Below, piece by piece: positions 1 through 8,714 of a DNA stretch of 15,502 nucleotides. The notes below the pieces were generated by a model. It worked only from the letters and a program-made list of their open reading frames with translations. It ran no database searches and had not been told where the DNA came from. The stretch is from positions 1-15,502 of the forward strand of contig JAFXMJ010000021.1 in the NCBI GenBank assembly GCA_017530465.1, in the 5' to 3' direction. The stretch's first letter is position 1, and each line of letters starts with the position of its first letter. Source of the DNA: Bacteroidales bacterium (GTDB taxonomy: Bacteria; Bacteroidota; Bacteroidia; Bacteroidales; UBA3824). The position numbers and the translations under genes are program-made.

Positions 1-2448
1 CTGGCTGTTCTTGTCGGAGACGATGGACAGCTTGTAATTCTTGTTGAGCACCATAAGGCACGCATCTTTGACGTCGTCAGAGTTTTTGGAGCATATCACA
101 TTGACTTCGCCTTTGTAGCGGCGTTTGCCAGAATCGTAGGGAGTGAAATAGCGTCCATTGTCCTTGATGTCGGAGGCTCCGATGTAGCCATTGAACTCAG
201 CTTCGAATCCAGATACCTGCCCTTTGAACAGAGCCTTGGGATTGAAACCAAGGTAGGCGTACAGATCCTTGACTTGCGAGGGCTGAGGCAGATACCATTT
301 CTGATTGGGATTGCCTTCAAACATTGTGTTTGGCTTGTATTCATATATCCACTTATTGTGCTTGGTGAAGTCAGGACTATTGCCCCACATGAAGCGAGTG
401 AATATGATGCCGTCGTCAAATACGTCCTCGAAGTAGTCGCCATTGTAATCGTCAGGGTCTTCGGTGAACTCCATCGGATGCTTGATGTCGTGGCGCGTCC
501 AGAATGTGGAGCCAACTTTCACTACCGGGTGCTGGTGGATTTCGTAGTCCTCGCTGGTAATTAGAGGCAATACGTCGTCCTTCACCACAGGGCGGCATTG
601 TTGTTCGTCGAATGCATCGAATGCATTGAGCGCACGCACACTCGGAACGAGGTTGCCGTTGATGTAGTAAAACTGCGTGATGACCGAGTCGGCGGGGCAG
701 TCTGTCAACGGGAGCACAAAGCAATCGCTGCCGGAGAATCCTATTACGGCGGGCTGGTGTATGCCATCGCCAAGAAATAGGCCTTCATTGATGCGGATGC
801 GCTGCTTGTAGATTGGGTATGCTATGGTAACCCGCTGGTCGGTGCGGATTTTTGGGACGTACTCGCTGCATACTTCGAGCACTGGAATGTCTTTGATGTA
901 GAGTATTCGGCAGAGCGAGCCGTCTGTGCCCGCTTTGGAGAAGTCGAATAGCTCTTTCTTTTTTGTAGCGTTGATGACGTAGATGTCGGTACCAAGGAGG
1001 TCGTCATTTACTTGACAATCGCTGCGGGTGCTCATCATATCTAGCACTTCCGCCAGAATTTCAGGTCTCAGCTCGTCGTTGAGCAAGTCCCAAAGCGGTA
1101 TCAACTCGAAGTGTACGACCTCGAGGTTAGGGTCGTTTTGCGGAAATTCGCTGTAATTGATTGAGGCAAGCCATTCGACGACGTGCTGTGACGGCAACTG
1201 TCCGTCTTCGTCGAGACCTTGTACGTCGTTTTCGAGTTGCCGGCGTGCGGCTTCGCTTCCACCCTTGATGGTGATGGCGCCTGAGACATTCTTGTGCGAC
1301 GATGTTTCTGTGAGGAGGCTCTTGCGCTCGCCTTCCGCAATGCGACCGAGTGTGAAGTCCATCTCCTCCTGCATATCGCTGCTGAAATTGACTGTGGAAT
1401 ATTTCGACTTGGTGAAAGTGTAGTCGATTCTGCCGCCAATGTCCACCTGAATGACAACGTGAGTGCCATATTTTCGAATCATTTCGACGATAACCTTTTT
1501 GCGGTCTTCGCCGGTGAGCCGGAATGTGCCGTTGCCGTTCTTGCGGAGCAGTTTGTCGAGATAATAGGAGAAGCCGTCGGAGAATGGTATGTGATACCAC
1601 GACTTATTGACAGAGCGCATATTGAGCAGCGCGCCCTTGTCCAACACGCGGGACGCCACGGTCTTAATCATCGAGGCGCGTCCGATGTTCTGATTGAACA
1701 TATCTCCTTCCATGCATATCTTGCCGACATTGTCGCAATCTACTGTGCAGCCTTGGATGTTGAGGTCGTTTGCGCACTGCTGGTCGGCGAGGTGTTCGGC
1801 ATGAGCCTGGATTGTATTGGACATTACGTACTTGATTTCAGTCCTTGCCAAGCGCACGAATTGCACCGGCTCGTAGTCACCGGCGTAATATCCCTTGTTG
1901 GTGTATTCCACCAGGCGCATATAGTCGATGACCGGCTCGGTAGTGCGCACCGACATTGGGTTGTCGAGGGCGGTGTAGATGTCGTAGCCGTAGCCAATGT
2001 ACAGCACCGACTTAGCGTCCACGCCATTAGTATTTTGGGAGGATACCGAGCTCTGCGACACTTCGGCGGATGCAGTACGACTTTTGTCGGCGGCTGATGT
2101 GAATGAGAGCATCGCTTTGCGCGTCTCGTCACCGTCGTTGGCGGCTATTGCAAGGCGCACTATGCCGTCCTTTGGCAATGTGTCGGTCATGACGGTGAGC
2201 CAGCCCTCGGAGGATGCGCTGACGAGGATTATGCTGTCTGCGTCGGCGCGGCCTTCGATGGTAGCTGTAACGCTCTGGTATGCCGCCTCTTTTGCGAAAG
2301 GAGCTTCGATATCAAGCACTACCTTCCACGTGCCGTCCTCCGGGACGACTTCGTGCGTCGGCTCGAGGTCGTCATCGTGACGGCACGCAGATAGCAATGC
2401 AAGCAGAGCTGCAAGCCAAACTGTAAATATGATGTTTGCCTGCTTCAT
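1..2448 (-). CDS. MACPF-domain surface lipoprotein (BACON-like + MACPF + FISUMP-like), C-terminus cut by window edge
   Basis: The frame is open for 816 codons from ATG at 2446-2448 to base 1, with no stop. Residues 1-22 are a lipoprotein signal (LLSAC, lipid Cys22) followed by RHDDD. Residues ~35-135 look like a BACON/Ig-like domain (W83, an N/R pair, then a Q near the end). Residues ~149-480 are a MACPF domain: IGYGYD at 151-156, the signature YGTH at 327-330 followed by IGG at 337-339, and a conserved IPLW (W453). Residues ~645-816 resemble a FISUMP domain: FW at 649-650, WYLP at 718-721, then a GF...GYIG stretch. Because that domain is nearly complete, probably few residues are missing. 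MACPF proteins oligomerise into membrane pores; in Bacteroidales some (BSAPs) kill related strains. The start lies 10 bp past the stop of the upstream MACPF-like gene, so the two are probably cotranscribed. The target and whether it is a toxin are unknown. Confidence 0.85.
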   Translation of the reverse strand, partial: MKQANIIFTVWLAALLALLSACRHDDDLEPTHEVVPEDGTWKVVLDIEAPFAKEAAYQSVTATIEGRADADSIILVSASSEGWLTVMTDTLPKDGIVRLAIAANDGDETRKAMLSFTSAADKSRTASAEVSQSSVSSQNTNGVDAKSVLYIGYGYDIYTALDNPMSVRTTEPVIDYMRLVEYTNKGYYAGDYEPVQFVRLARTEIKYVMSNTIQAHAEHLADQQCANDLNIQGCTVDCDNVGKICMEGDMFNQNIGRASMIKTVASRVLDKGALLNMRSVNKSWYHIPFSDGFSYYLDKLLRKNGNGTFRLTGEDRKKVIVEMIRKYGTHVVIQVDIGGRIDYTFTKSKYSTVNFSSDMQEEMDFTLGRIAEGERKSLLTETSSHKNVSGAITIKGGSEAARRQLENDVQGLDEDGQLPSQHVVEWLASINYSEFPQNDPNLEVVHFELIPLWDLLNDELRPEILAEVLDMMSTRSDCQVNDDLLGTDIYVINATKKKELFDFSKAGTDGSLCRILYIKDIPVLEVCSEYVPKIRTDQRVTIAYPIYKQRIRINEGLFLGDGIHQPAVIGFSGSDCFVLPLTDCPADSVITQFYYINGNLVPSVRALNAFDAFDEQQCRPVVKDDVLPLITSEDYEIHQHPVVKVGSTFWTRHDIKHPMEFTEDPDDYNGDYFEDVFDDGIIFTRFMWGNSPDFTKHNKWIYEYKPNTMFEGNPNQKWYLPQPSQVKDLYAYLGFNPKALFKGQVSGFEAEFNGYIGASDIKDNGRYFTPYDSGKRRYKGEVNVICSKNSDDVKDACLMVLNKNYKLSIVSDKNSQ

Positions 2449-2458
2449 TGGAGAGTGT

Positions 2459-4159
2459 CTAATTATTCGCGGTCTTGGCGTCGTTGTTCCAGTTTTCTTC
2501 GTTGAGTACGTCAGATGCGCCCCTTTCGGAACCATCGGCTCTCTTCTCGCCCTTCATAATCTTGAAGTAGCTGTATATGCCACGGTCGGCGTATTTCTGG
2601 AGGAAGTAGTCCTGAGCGTATTTCTGGACATCATCGTCATTGAAAAGCGACCAGATTGGGGTGATATTGAACCTGATTGGCGATACCTTGGTAGGCTCGG
2701 GGTTGCCATCGGCCATTGTCTTCATAGAGTTGACCCAGTTTTTGAGGGTCTCCTGTACTACAGAATAGTCGGTAACCTTGTCGCTTGTAAAGGTTGCGTA
2801 GAGAGCGTCGGCGGTCTCGTTGGCGTTGCCGCCAAACATTTGAATCCTGATGTCGCTGTCGCGGAGGAAGTTGGTACCATCTTCGGAGTACGCAAAATCA
2901 CCTTTAATATTGAACATACCGCCTACCGCAGCTTCCAACTTAGCTGCAGCCTCGGCAGTGCCGACTTGTTCCATATTTTTGACTTTGCAGTGGATTGTTA
3001 TCGAGCCGCCGAAGTCGCCTCCTGAGATGTAGAAAGGTCCCCAGCGGTTGTCGATGGTGTTGAGGATATTGTCAGCCTCGTCGAAGTTCTCATTATTGAC
3101 AGCGTCGAAGAGCTTCCAGTAGAGTTGCACGAAGGATGTATTGAACACACCGCCGAAGTCAGAGCGTTCCAATTTGGTGTAGAGCTTGTCGATGATTTTC
3201 TGCTGGGCTTTGGTGAGTTCCTCTTTTCCATTCTTGAGGTAGTATTGCTGCTTTCTGTTCTCAATTTCCTCTTTGATTTCCGCCATTTCGGCATTGTGTT
3301 CGAGCATTGCATCCTCGGCGAATGCAGCGATGTCGGCCTCAGATACCACTACGTTGTACATAGGAGCCTCGCGGGTGATTACGTAGTCAACGTATGTACG
3401 TTCTTCTTTTTTGTGTGCCGAGTATTCGAGTCCAGCCGTTAGCTCTATTACACCGAAAGACACAGAAAGGTCGAGCGTCAATGCGATATCCTTCTTCTGT
3501 GAGAGCGTGGAGTCAAACATGAGGGACTTCAGGTCGGTGAATTCGAGGTTTGCAGCCACGAACGCAGTTTCGTCGATTTTGTTCGCCTTGATGAGCTGCT
3601 CTATCTTCGACAGATTGAAGATACAGTTGTTTTTCCTGATGAGCGTGGGTTTGAAGTCTTCCGAGCTTTCGCCCTTGGTCTTTACGTTGAAGGCGTAGTC
3701 GTAGTCCACGCCAGAACCCACACCCATAGATGCGAACTTGTATCCGTCGCCGTTGGAGTCAGATGCTCCCTGGGTGATTTTGATTTCGAGGTCGTTGTCA
3801 CCGCTGATGTAGAGCGTCGTGGAACGGTCTGCGCCGGTCAAATTGTCCTCGAACGACAGGGTGATTTGCTGGTCGCCTGTGTAGTATGTCTTGACGTCGT
3901 CAATGTCGCACCAGTCGCAGGACGGGTCGATGGCTGCGCTCCACGAGCCACTGCTCTTGATGTCGAGAGGGAGCATCTGTCCTTCCATTCCTACGGTAAC
4001 ACCCTTGGAGAGAAGTTCGTTGTCACCCAATGCAACCGCGCTAATGGAGGGCAGTTCGTTAGAAGTCTTGTCGTCGTCGTCCTTGCAGGAAGGAATGACG
4101 AGCATAGATGCAGCGAATGTCGCCGCCGCCATGTATTTGGCAAATGTTGTTATTTTCAT
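2459..4159 (-). CDS. BACON-domain lipoprotein with a degenerate MACPF-like domain
   Basis: 566 residues from ATG at 4157-4159; a TTG 11 codons upstream is possible, but the ATG gives a normal lipoprotein leader (IPSC, Cys25, then KDDDD). Residues ~39-132 fit a BACON domain: W73, W83, N106, R112 and Q130 in the usual order. The rest aligns with the MACPF domain of the next gene: GVGSG at 146-150, WGPF...FGG at 373-385 in place of YGTH...IGG, an I-x-I-x-x-x-GG strand, and ITPIW (W503) in place of IPLW. The spacing from this signature to the Trp is 130 residues, against 126 in the neighbour. A charged helical insertion (~275-335) is extra, and there is no C-terminal FISUMP-like domain. It is probably a partner or non-canonical pore subunit for the adjacent MACPF protein. 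The MACPF assignment rests on this alignment by eye. Confidence 0.8.
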   Translation of the reverse strand: MKITTFAKYMAAATFAASMLVIPSCKDDDDKTSNELPSISAVALGDNELLSKGVTVGMEGQMLPLDIKSSGSWSAAIDPSCDWCDIDDVKTYYTGDQQITLSFEDNLTGADRSTTLYISGDNDLEIKITQGASDSNGDGYKFASMGVGSGVDYDYAFNVKTKGESSEDFKPTLIRKNNCIFNLSKIEQLIKANKIDETAFVAANLEFTDLKSLMFDSTLSQKKDIALTLDLSVSFGVIELTAGLEYSAHKKEERTYVDYVITREAPMYNVVVSEADIAAFAEDAMLEHNAEMAEIKEEIENRKQQYYLKNGKEELTKAQQKIIDKLYTKLERSDFGGVFNTSFVQLYWKLFDAVNNENFDEADNILNTIDNRWGPFYISGGDFGGSITIHCKVKNMEQVGTAEAAAKLEAAVGGMFNIKGDFAYSEDGTNFLRDSDIRIQMFGGNANETADALYATFTSDKVTDYSVVQETLKNWVNSMKTMADGNPEPTKVSPIRFNITPIWSLFNDDDVQKYAQDYFLQKYADRGIYSYFKIMKGEKRADGSERGASDVLNEENWNNDAKTANN

Positions 4160-4209
4160 GGTTTGTTTGAATGATTTATGATTGTTTGACAATTTGTTAA
4201 CAATTCAAT

Positions 4210-5658
4210 TTACTTTTCTGCGTTGGCACTGCTCTGAACGTAGATTTCTTCGAAGTCCTTGTCGGCAACACCGTTGTCAGTTTCGCTGAATGCGCTGCTT
4301 GTGATGCTCCTGCCGTGCCACTTGTCGTCTGGCTCGCCTTCTACCAAATCGGTAGTGGTAAAGTTGAATGTGGCTTTTGCTTTGTACTTTTGGTCATTAA
4401 ATGTTACATCAAAAGACTTGTGCTGCCAGTAGGCTGCCACGGTATATATCGTATATTCTTTGCCGGTTGAAGAGACAGTGAAACGCTTTTGTGTTGTCAT
4501 ATAAAAGTGGTCTGCGTCCAGGTCATTTTGTGAAGGGTACTTGTCCATAATGTTTTCTACGTACTCTCTGCTTTCCTCCTTGGATACTTCAACGATTATT
4601 ATGTAAGGAACCCAATAGTGGTTTGAAGTTCCCATTGCCCATCGCATTTTGTCGCAGAGCAGCAGTTTTGGGGCGAATCTGTATTCTATCTCGCTCTTGG
4701 ATTTGATGATAGAATCTCTACGATGCCTCATCGTGATTTGTTCGTTGAACTTGGTGCTTGATTTGCTGGAATGTAAGTCCAGTATTGCGGAAAAATCTTC
4801 ATCTGAGAAAATGAGACTTTTCAAGAAGTCGGCCTTGTAGTCTTGCGGAGGTGCAATTGACTTAAGGTGATTGCCAGCGTGCTGGACAAGATTGTTGTAC
4901 ACGCTTGGTACGAGTATTATGTTCTTAAGCCATTCTGAAATGGTAACACCCATTGCCATTTTATCGTTATAGACATAGTCCTTGCCCATTGTCATCCAAC
5001 TGCATTTGCCAATGCTATGTTCGCCGTCGAATGTGAGCCAGGTGGCCGATTCGCCTTTCTGGTGATTCGCTACGCAGACATATACCTTGTTCTTGTATTT
5101 TACAATGTCTCCAACTCTGTAGTAAGGGTCGTTGCCATCATTGGTGCCCATATCCTTTACGAAACGGATTTCGCTTAGAGTAGGGATTGTCTTCATATCA
5201 ACTTCGATAATGCCAGTGGTGTTGGCGTCGTCGTTGCTGTTGGCGTGGCGGTACGTCACTTTGCCAAACGATGCGCTGGAGTAGGTGAATCCGTCGGGTT
5301 TGTCGATGTCAAATCCCAATGAACTGAGCAGTCTGCATGCTGCTGTGTCGGCATCTGCCTCGGTAGCCGCACAGATGTAGCGAGTCTGCGGAGTTTCTGG
5401 ATGAAGCTCCAATCCGATTTTGGGAGCAAAAGTCTTGGTGGCGAAGTCTGCCGGCAGCTCGTTTTTGCCCTGTGTACACCATACTGAGATTATGGATGCA
5501 AGGTCTTCGTTTGCTATCTCGGCGATGTCTTCCACCGACTCTTCCACTTGTTCGTCCTGATTGGAGTCATCAGACTTGTCGTCGTCCTTGCAGGAAGGGG
5601 CGGCGAGAAGCATCGCAAACAATGCGATGAACGAGAGGTAGTGTTTTGGCCTTTTCAT
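4210..5658 (-). CDS. Lipoprotein LpD, paralogous ~480-residue family, function unknown
   Basis: 482 residues. The signal ends in AAPSC (Cys23) followed by KDDDKSDD, so it is lipidated and probably surface-exposed. I do not recognise the family. It shares a colinear set of motifs with the next two genes upstream: D-L-A-x-x-I-S-x-W-C (~residues 50-60); a central segment starting YYRVGDIVKYK at 179 and ending TWLTFDG near 212; a G-x-D-[FY]-V-Y-x-x-K-M-A segment; NHYWVPY; and Y-T-V-A-A-Y-W-x-H near the C-terminus. The central segment recalls CBM5/12 (chitin-binding type 3) modules, which use aromatic residues to hold glycans; this is an inference from pattern only. It closely resembles LpC, suggesting tandem duplication. 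It is the last of four related lipoproteins before the MACPF pair (50 bp gap), which suggests a shared process such as receptor recognition, pore assembly or self-protection. Confidence 0.85.
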   Translation of the reverse strand: MKRPKHYLSFIALFAMLLAAPSCKDDDKSDDSNQDEQVEESVEDIAEIANEDLASIISVWCTQGKNELPADFATKTFAPKIGLELHPETPQTRYICAATEADADTAACRLLSSLGFDIDKPDGFTYSSASFGKVTYRHANSNDDANTTGIIEVDMKTIPTLSEIRFVKDMGTNDGNDPYYRVGDIVKYKNKVYVCVANHQKGESATWLTFDGEHSIGKCSWMTMGKDYVYNDKMAMGVTISEWLKNIILVPSVYNNLVQHAGNHLKSIAPPQDYKADFLKSLIFSDEDFSAILDLHSSKSSTKFNEQITMRHRRDSIIKSKSEIEYRFAPKLLLCDKMRWAMGTSNHYWVPYIIIVEVSKEESREYVENIMDKYPSQNDLDADHFYMTTQKRFTVSSTGKEYTIYTVAAYWQHKSFDVTFNDQKYKAKATFNFTTTDLVEGEPDDKWHGRSITSSAFSETDNGVADKDFEEIYVQSSANAEK

Positions 5659-5694
5659 TTTTGTCCGTTATTTGTTGCTAGTTATTTTCGTTTA

Positions 5695-7143
5695 TTATTT
5701 GCCGTTTTTGCGGTAAACGTCCTCGCTGTACTTGTGGCTTGAACCTTTGTCGGTGAATGTAAGCTCCTTTGTCGTTATGTTGCGGTTGAGCCACCTGTAT
5801 TCTTGATCAGAGGCGTTGTCAGAGGATTTGGTCGTAGCGAAGTCGAATATGGCTACTGCGCTGCTGCTTTTTGTCATATTGTCATATCGGTACACGATGG
5901 GCGCGTGCATCCAGAACGCGGCTACTTCATATACAGAATATTTGGCGGCAGCAGGCTTGTCGTGGTTGGGAACCACACGCTTCTCAAAATATTTCGTGGA
6001 CAATGAGGATTGCGACTTCGAGTCGGTGAGGAGTTTTTCGAAGGCGGAGATGTCGCTGTCTTTTACCAAGAGAACGTATGGTACCCAGTAGTTGTTGACC
6101 GATGACGTGGTTTTCTGCAAGTTAATCTTGTCTGCAAGGAAAAGGTCGGTCGGTGACACAATAAATTTGTCGTATGAAGCGACTTTGCCCGTATTCTTAG
6201 CATTGTATTGCTTCAGAATTTCGCCGAGGTCTGTTTCTGTGTTGTTCGGGTTGGAAAACAGATCGAGAATGTCGCAGTCGCTATCGAAGGTGATTTGTTT
6301 TATTAACTTTTCCTTGATGTCGGGCGTTGGGAGCAGGTCGTTCTTCTGCAGCTCGGTCAACTCGGCGTTGTTGTATATAGCATTGAAGTTGTTGTCGTTG
6401 AGCAGAATATTGTATATCCATCCGTATATGGTCTGGAACGATGCCATTTTTTCTTTGTAAACGAAATCTTCTCCAGCCATGCCCCATCCACATGTGGTGG
6501 TTTCTTGTATTCCTCCGAATGAAATCCATCGCGACATCGTATTAACCTTGTGGTTGCTGACGCATAAATAGTAATTGTCTTTGTACTGGATGACGTCGCC
6601 GATGTGGTAGAATGGTGTTGTTTCACCCGCATTGGTGCCAATTGACTTTACAAACTTGATCTCTTGGAGGAGCGGAATGGCTTCTACATCTACTTCGATG
6701 GCTGCAAGAGTATTGGAGTCGTCGTGCTCTCCTGCGTGACGGTAGCTTATCTTGGTGACATTGTCGCTTGTGTAGGAGAACGATTCAGCCCTTTCAATGT
6801 CGAATCCCAAGGCACTAAGCATCGAAGCGGCTATTGTGTCGGCTTCCTGAACGGAATTAACCTTGATGCAGCGTATTTCAGGATGTGCCTCGTCCATCAC
6901 TACGCCTACATCAGGCGTGTGCGTCTGCGTCGAGAAACCTTTCGCGAGTTCGGCTTCCGGTATGTTGCACCAAGTGGAGATGAGGCCGGCAAGGTCATCG
7001 GCTTCTATTTCTTCCAACCCTACGACCTCGTCGGTAAACTCATTCGCGGGGTCAGACTGCTTGTCGTCGTCCTTGCACGAAGGAGCGGCGGCGAGCACGG
7101 CTGCAAGTGCTGCGAGCGTTATGTAGTAATTCTTGTTTTTCAT
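5695..7143 (-). CDS. Lipoprotein LpC, paralogous ~480-residue family, function unknown
   Basis: 482 residues, start ATG at 7141-7143. The leader ends in AAPSC (Cys23) followed by KDDDKQSD. It has the same layout as LpD and exactly the same length: D-L-A-G-L-I-S-T-W-C near 50-60, the central motif FYHIGDVIQYK from 178 ending RWISFGG near 211, a G-x-D-F-V-Y-K-E-K-M-A segment, NNYWVPY, and Y-E-V-A-A-F-W-x-H toward the end. Over the ~90 residues before and including the central motif roughly half the positions match LpD by eye, the closest pair in the cluster. The gap to LpD is 36 bp and to LpB 21 bp, with no terminator-like structure, so the three are probably on one message. There is no recognisable enzyme motif and no transmembrane segment besides the signal peptide. 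A structural or ligand-binding surface role is more likely than catalysis. Confidence 0.85.
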   Translation of the reverse strand: MKNKNYYITLAALAAVLAAAPSCKDDDKQSDPANEFTDEVVGLEEIEADDLAGLISTWCNIPEAELAKGFSTQTHTPDVGVVMDEAHPEIRCIKVNSVQEADTIAASMLSALGFDIERAESFSYTSDNVTKISYRHAGEHDDSNTLAAIEVDVEAIPLLQEIKFVKSIGTNAGETTPFYHIGDVIQYKDNYYLCVSNHKVNTMSRWISFGGIQETTTCGWGMAGEDFVYKEKMASFQTIYGWIYNILLNDNNFNAIYNNAELTELQKNDLLPTPDIKEKLIKQITFDSDCDILDLFSNPNNTETDLGEILKQYNAKNTGKVASYDKFIVSPTDLFLADKINLQKTTSSVNNYWVPYVLLVKDSDISAFEKLLTDSKSQSSLSTKYFEKRVVPNHDKPAAAKYSVYEVAAFWMHAPIVYRYDNMTKSSSAVAIFDFATTKSSDNASDQEYRWLNRNITTKELTFTDKGSSHKYSEDVYRKNGK

Positions 7144-7164
7144 TTTTGTTTATGTTTTGATTTG

Positions 7165-8601
7165 TTAGTCTTCAAAAAAATCGTATGGCTTACCGAAATC
7201 TGCAAAAACAATTTCCTTGGTGCGGATGTTGCGGGCGGTCCAGTCGTAATCAAAGAATTCGGTATTATTTTTCTTTGACCAATCCTTGGTGAAGTTGAGA
7301 AGACAGAAACGATAGTCACCTTCTGGTACTTCGTGCCGCCAGTACATCGCCACCACATACAGGCTGTAAGTAAATTGCTCTCCGTCGGCGTGATTTTCGC
7401 CCTCCACGTTGTCGGCTATTTTTGCCCAGTGGAACATTTTTGGCGAAAGGTCGCCCTGCGATGGCTGCGCCTTGACGGCGGCTTCAAATTGCTCCGTGTC
7501 CTCGCTCCTTACGAGTGCGAGGTACGGCTGCCAGTAGTGGTTTTTGTTGTCGTTTGACATCGTCCAGCGCGTCTTGCCTGTGAGCAGCAGACCGTTGGGC
7601 GCGTATGTGAGTATTGTGTATCCGTCCTTGTTGCTTTCTTTGGACCAAAGGTCCTGCGTATCAAGCGTCCTGAATAGAGGAGACTCGGGTGCTTTGAAAA
7701 CATCAAGGACGTATTGCTGGTGGAGGAGCCTGTCGGCGAGGAGCTCCACAGCTTCTTCTGAGGGGACAACGGCTGGATTGTTGGCGTCCATGGCATCCAT
7801 AAGCATGTCAGGGTCGAAGAATATGTTTTGCAGCCAAGCGGCAATGGTCTGCGGCGATGCCATTGCGTCTTTATACACGAAGTCGTTGCCGGTGGCAAGC
7901 CACTCCAAGTTGTTGTACTTGAAATCGCCATCAAAGGAAATCCACCTTGACATCTCGCCAAACTTGTGGCGGGATACGCAGATGTAGTCTATGCCTTTGT
8001 ATGTTTTGATGTCACCACAATGGTAATACGTCGGGTTGTCCAATGCCTTCTCGTCCAGCTGCTTGACGAGCGTAATTTTTGTTAAGTTCGGTATCTGCGG
8101 CACGCTGGCGTTGATAACGGCGAGCGTATTGCCATCGTTGATGTGGGTGTAGCTGACACTGATGCCGTCGCCCTGATACTGGAATCCGTCAGGCGCGTCT
8201 GCGTTGATGCCAAGGTTGGCGAATGATTTGATGGCAAAGGTATCGGCATATTCGATGTTGCAGACCGCGTGTATGATTTCTGTCGGGTTGTCGGTGGGTT
8301 CGCCGATGGTAGGGGCGAATGTCTTCGACATAAAGTCTTTTGGGCGGGTGTCGTCATTGATGCCGCACCATTCTTGTAAGAGCAGAGCAACATTGTATTC
8401 TACTGCCGGTACAATCTCCTTGCGCGCATTTTCATCAATATTATAGTCAGGCACCGGCTCAACAGGCACGACGATGTCTATCGGCTTAAATGACGGTGCA
8501 GCAGGTGAATCGCTATCATCATCGCCCTTGCACGACAGCAATGATGCAATCGCTGTGAGTGTGAGGGCAGCCGCCAGTATTTGTATTCTGTTGATCTTCA
8601 T
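7165..8601 (-). CDS. Lipoprotein LpB, paralogous ~480-residue family, function unknown
   Basis: 478 residues, ATG at 8599-8601. The leader ends in SLLSC (Cys24) followed by KGDDDSD, then a Pro-rich linker (~33-55) longer than in the relatives. Shared family motifs are L-L-Q-E-W-C, TFAPTIG (compare TFAPKIG in LpD and TFEPTIG in LpA), the central motif YYHCGDIKTYK from 192 ending RWISFDGD near 225, G-x-D-F-V-Y-K-D-A-M-A, a YAPNG-x-L-L stretch also present in LpA, NHYWQPY, and Y-V-V-A-M-Y-W-R-H. It is more diverged from LpC and LpD than they are from each other but keeps all blocks in order. A 113-bp gap with a hairpin separates it from LpA upstream, so its expression may be set separately. Function unknown; sugar binding through the central motif is only a suggestion. 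Confidence 0.85.
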   Translation of the reverse strand: MKINRIQILAAALTLTAIASLLSCKGDDDSDSPAAPSFKPIDIVVPVEPVPDYNIDENARKEIVPAVEYNVALLLQEWCGINDDTRPKDFMSKTFAPTIGEPTDNPTEIIHAVCNIEYADTFAIKSFANLGINADAPDGFQYQGDGISVSYTHINDGNTLAVINASVPQIPNLTKITLVKQLDEKALDNPTYYHCGDIKTYKGIDYICVSRHKFGEMSRWISFDGDFKYNNLEWLATGNDFVYKDAMASPQTIAAWLQNIFFDPDMLMDAMDANNPAVVPSEEAVELLADRLLHQQYVLDVFKAPESPLFRTLDTQDLWSKESNKDGYTILTYAPNGLLLTGKTRWTMSNDNKNHYWQPYLALVRSEDTEQFEAAVKAQPSQGDLSPKMFHWAKIADNVEGENHADGEQFTYSLYVVAMYWRHEVPEGDYRFCLLNFTKDWSKKNNTEFFDYDWTARNIRTKEIVFADFGKPYDFFED

Positions 8602-8660
8602 AGTGTCAGATTCTCTGTTTGTTGTCTATTTCTTGCGTTATGATAGTTTTTTAAATATAA

Positions 8661-8693
8661 CGGAGGGAAACGGGCGGAGGCCCCTCCCCTCCG
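8661..8693 (-). terminator. GC-rich hairpin between LpA and LpB, possible attenuator or partial terminator
   Basis: A 7-bp perfect stem (CGGAGGG at 8661-8667 with CCCTCCG at 8687-8693) encloses a second small stem (GGGC at 8672-8675 with GCCC at 8680-8683, loop GGAG). In the direction of transcription it lies just after the LpA stop and is followed by TTATATTT rather than a clean T-run, so a partial terminator or an RNA-stabilising structure is more likely than a full stop. The surrounding 113-bp gap is the largest inside the lipoprotein cluster. Confidence 0.4.
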
Positions 8694-8714
8694 ATATATT
8701 TGATGAAGTATTGT

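Noticed and set aside
1294..2097. 267-residue plus-strand open frame within the MACPF gene
   Set aside because: It is the codon-register mirror of the MACPF frame, which lacks antisense stops by composition; the minus-strand protein has clear domains and this one has none.
6664..7278. 204-residue plus-strand open frame across the LpC start and the LpC-LpB gap
   Set aside because: Antisense to the ends of two clear lipoprotein genes and rich in Cys, Val and Phe; no family features.
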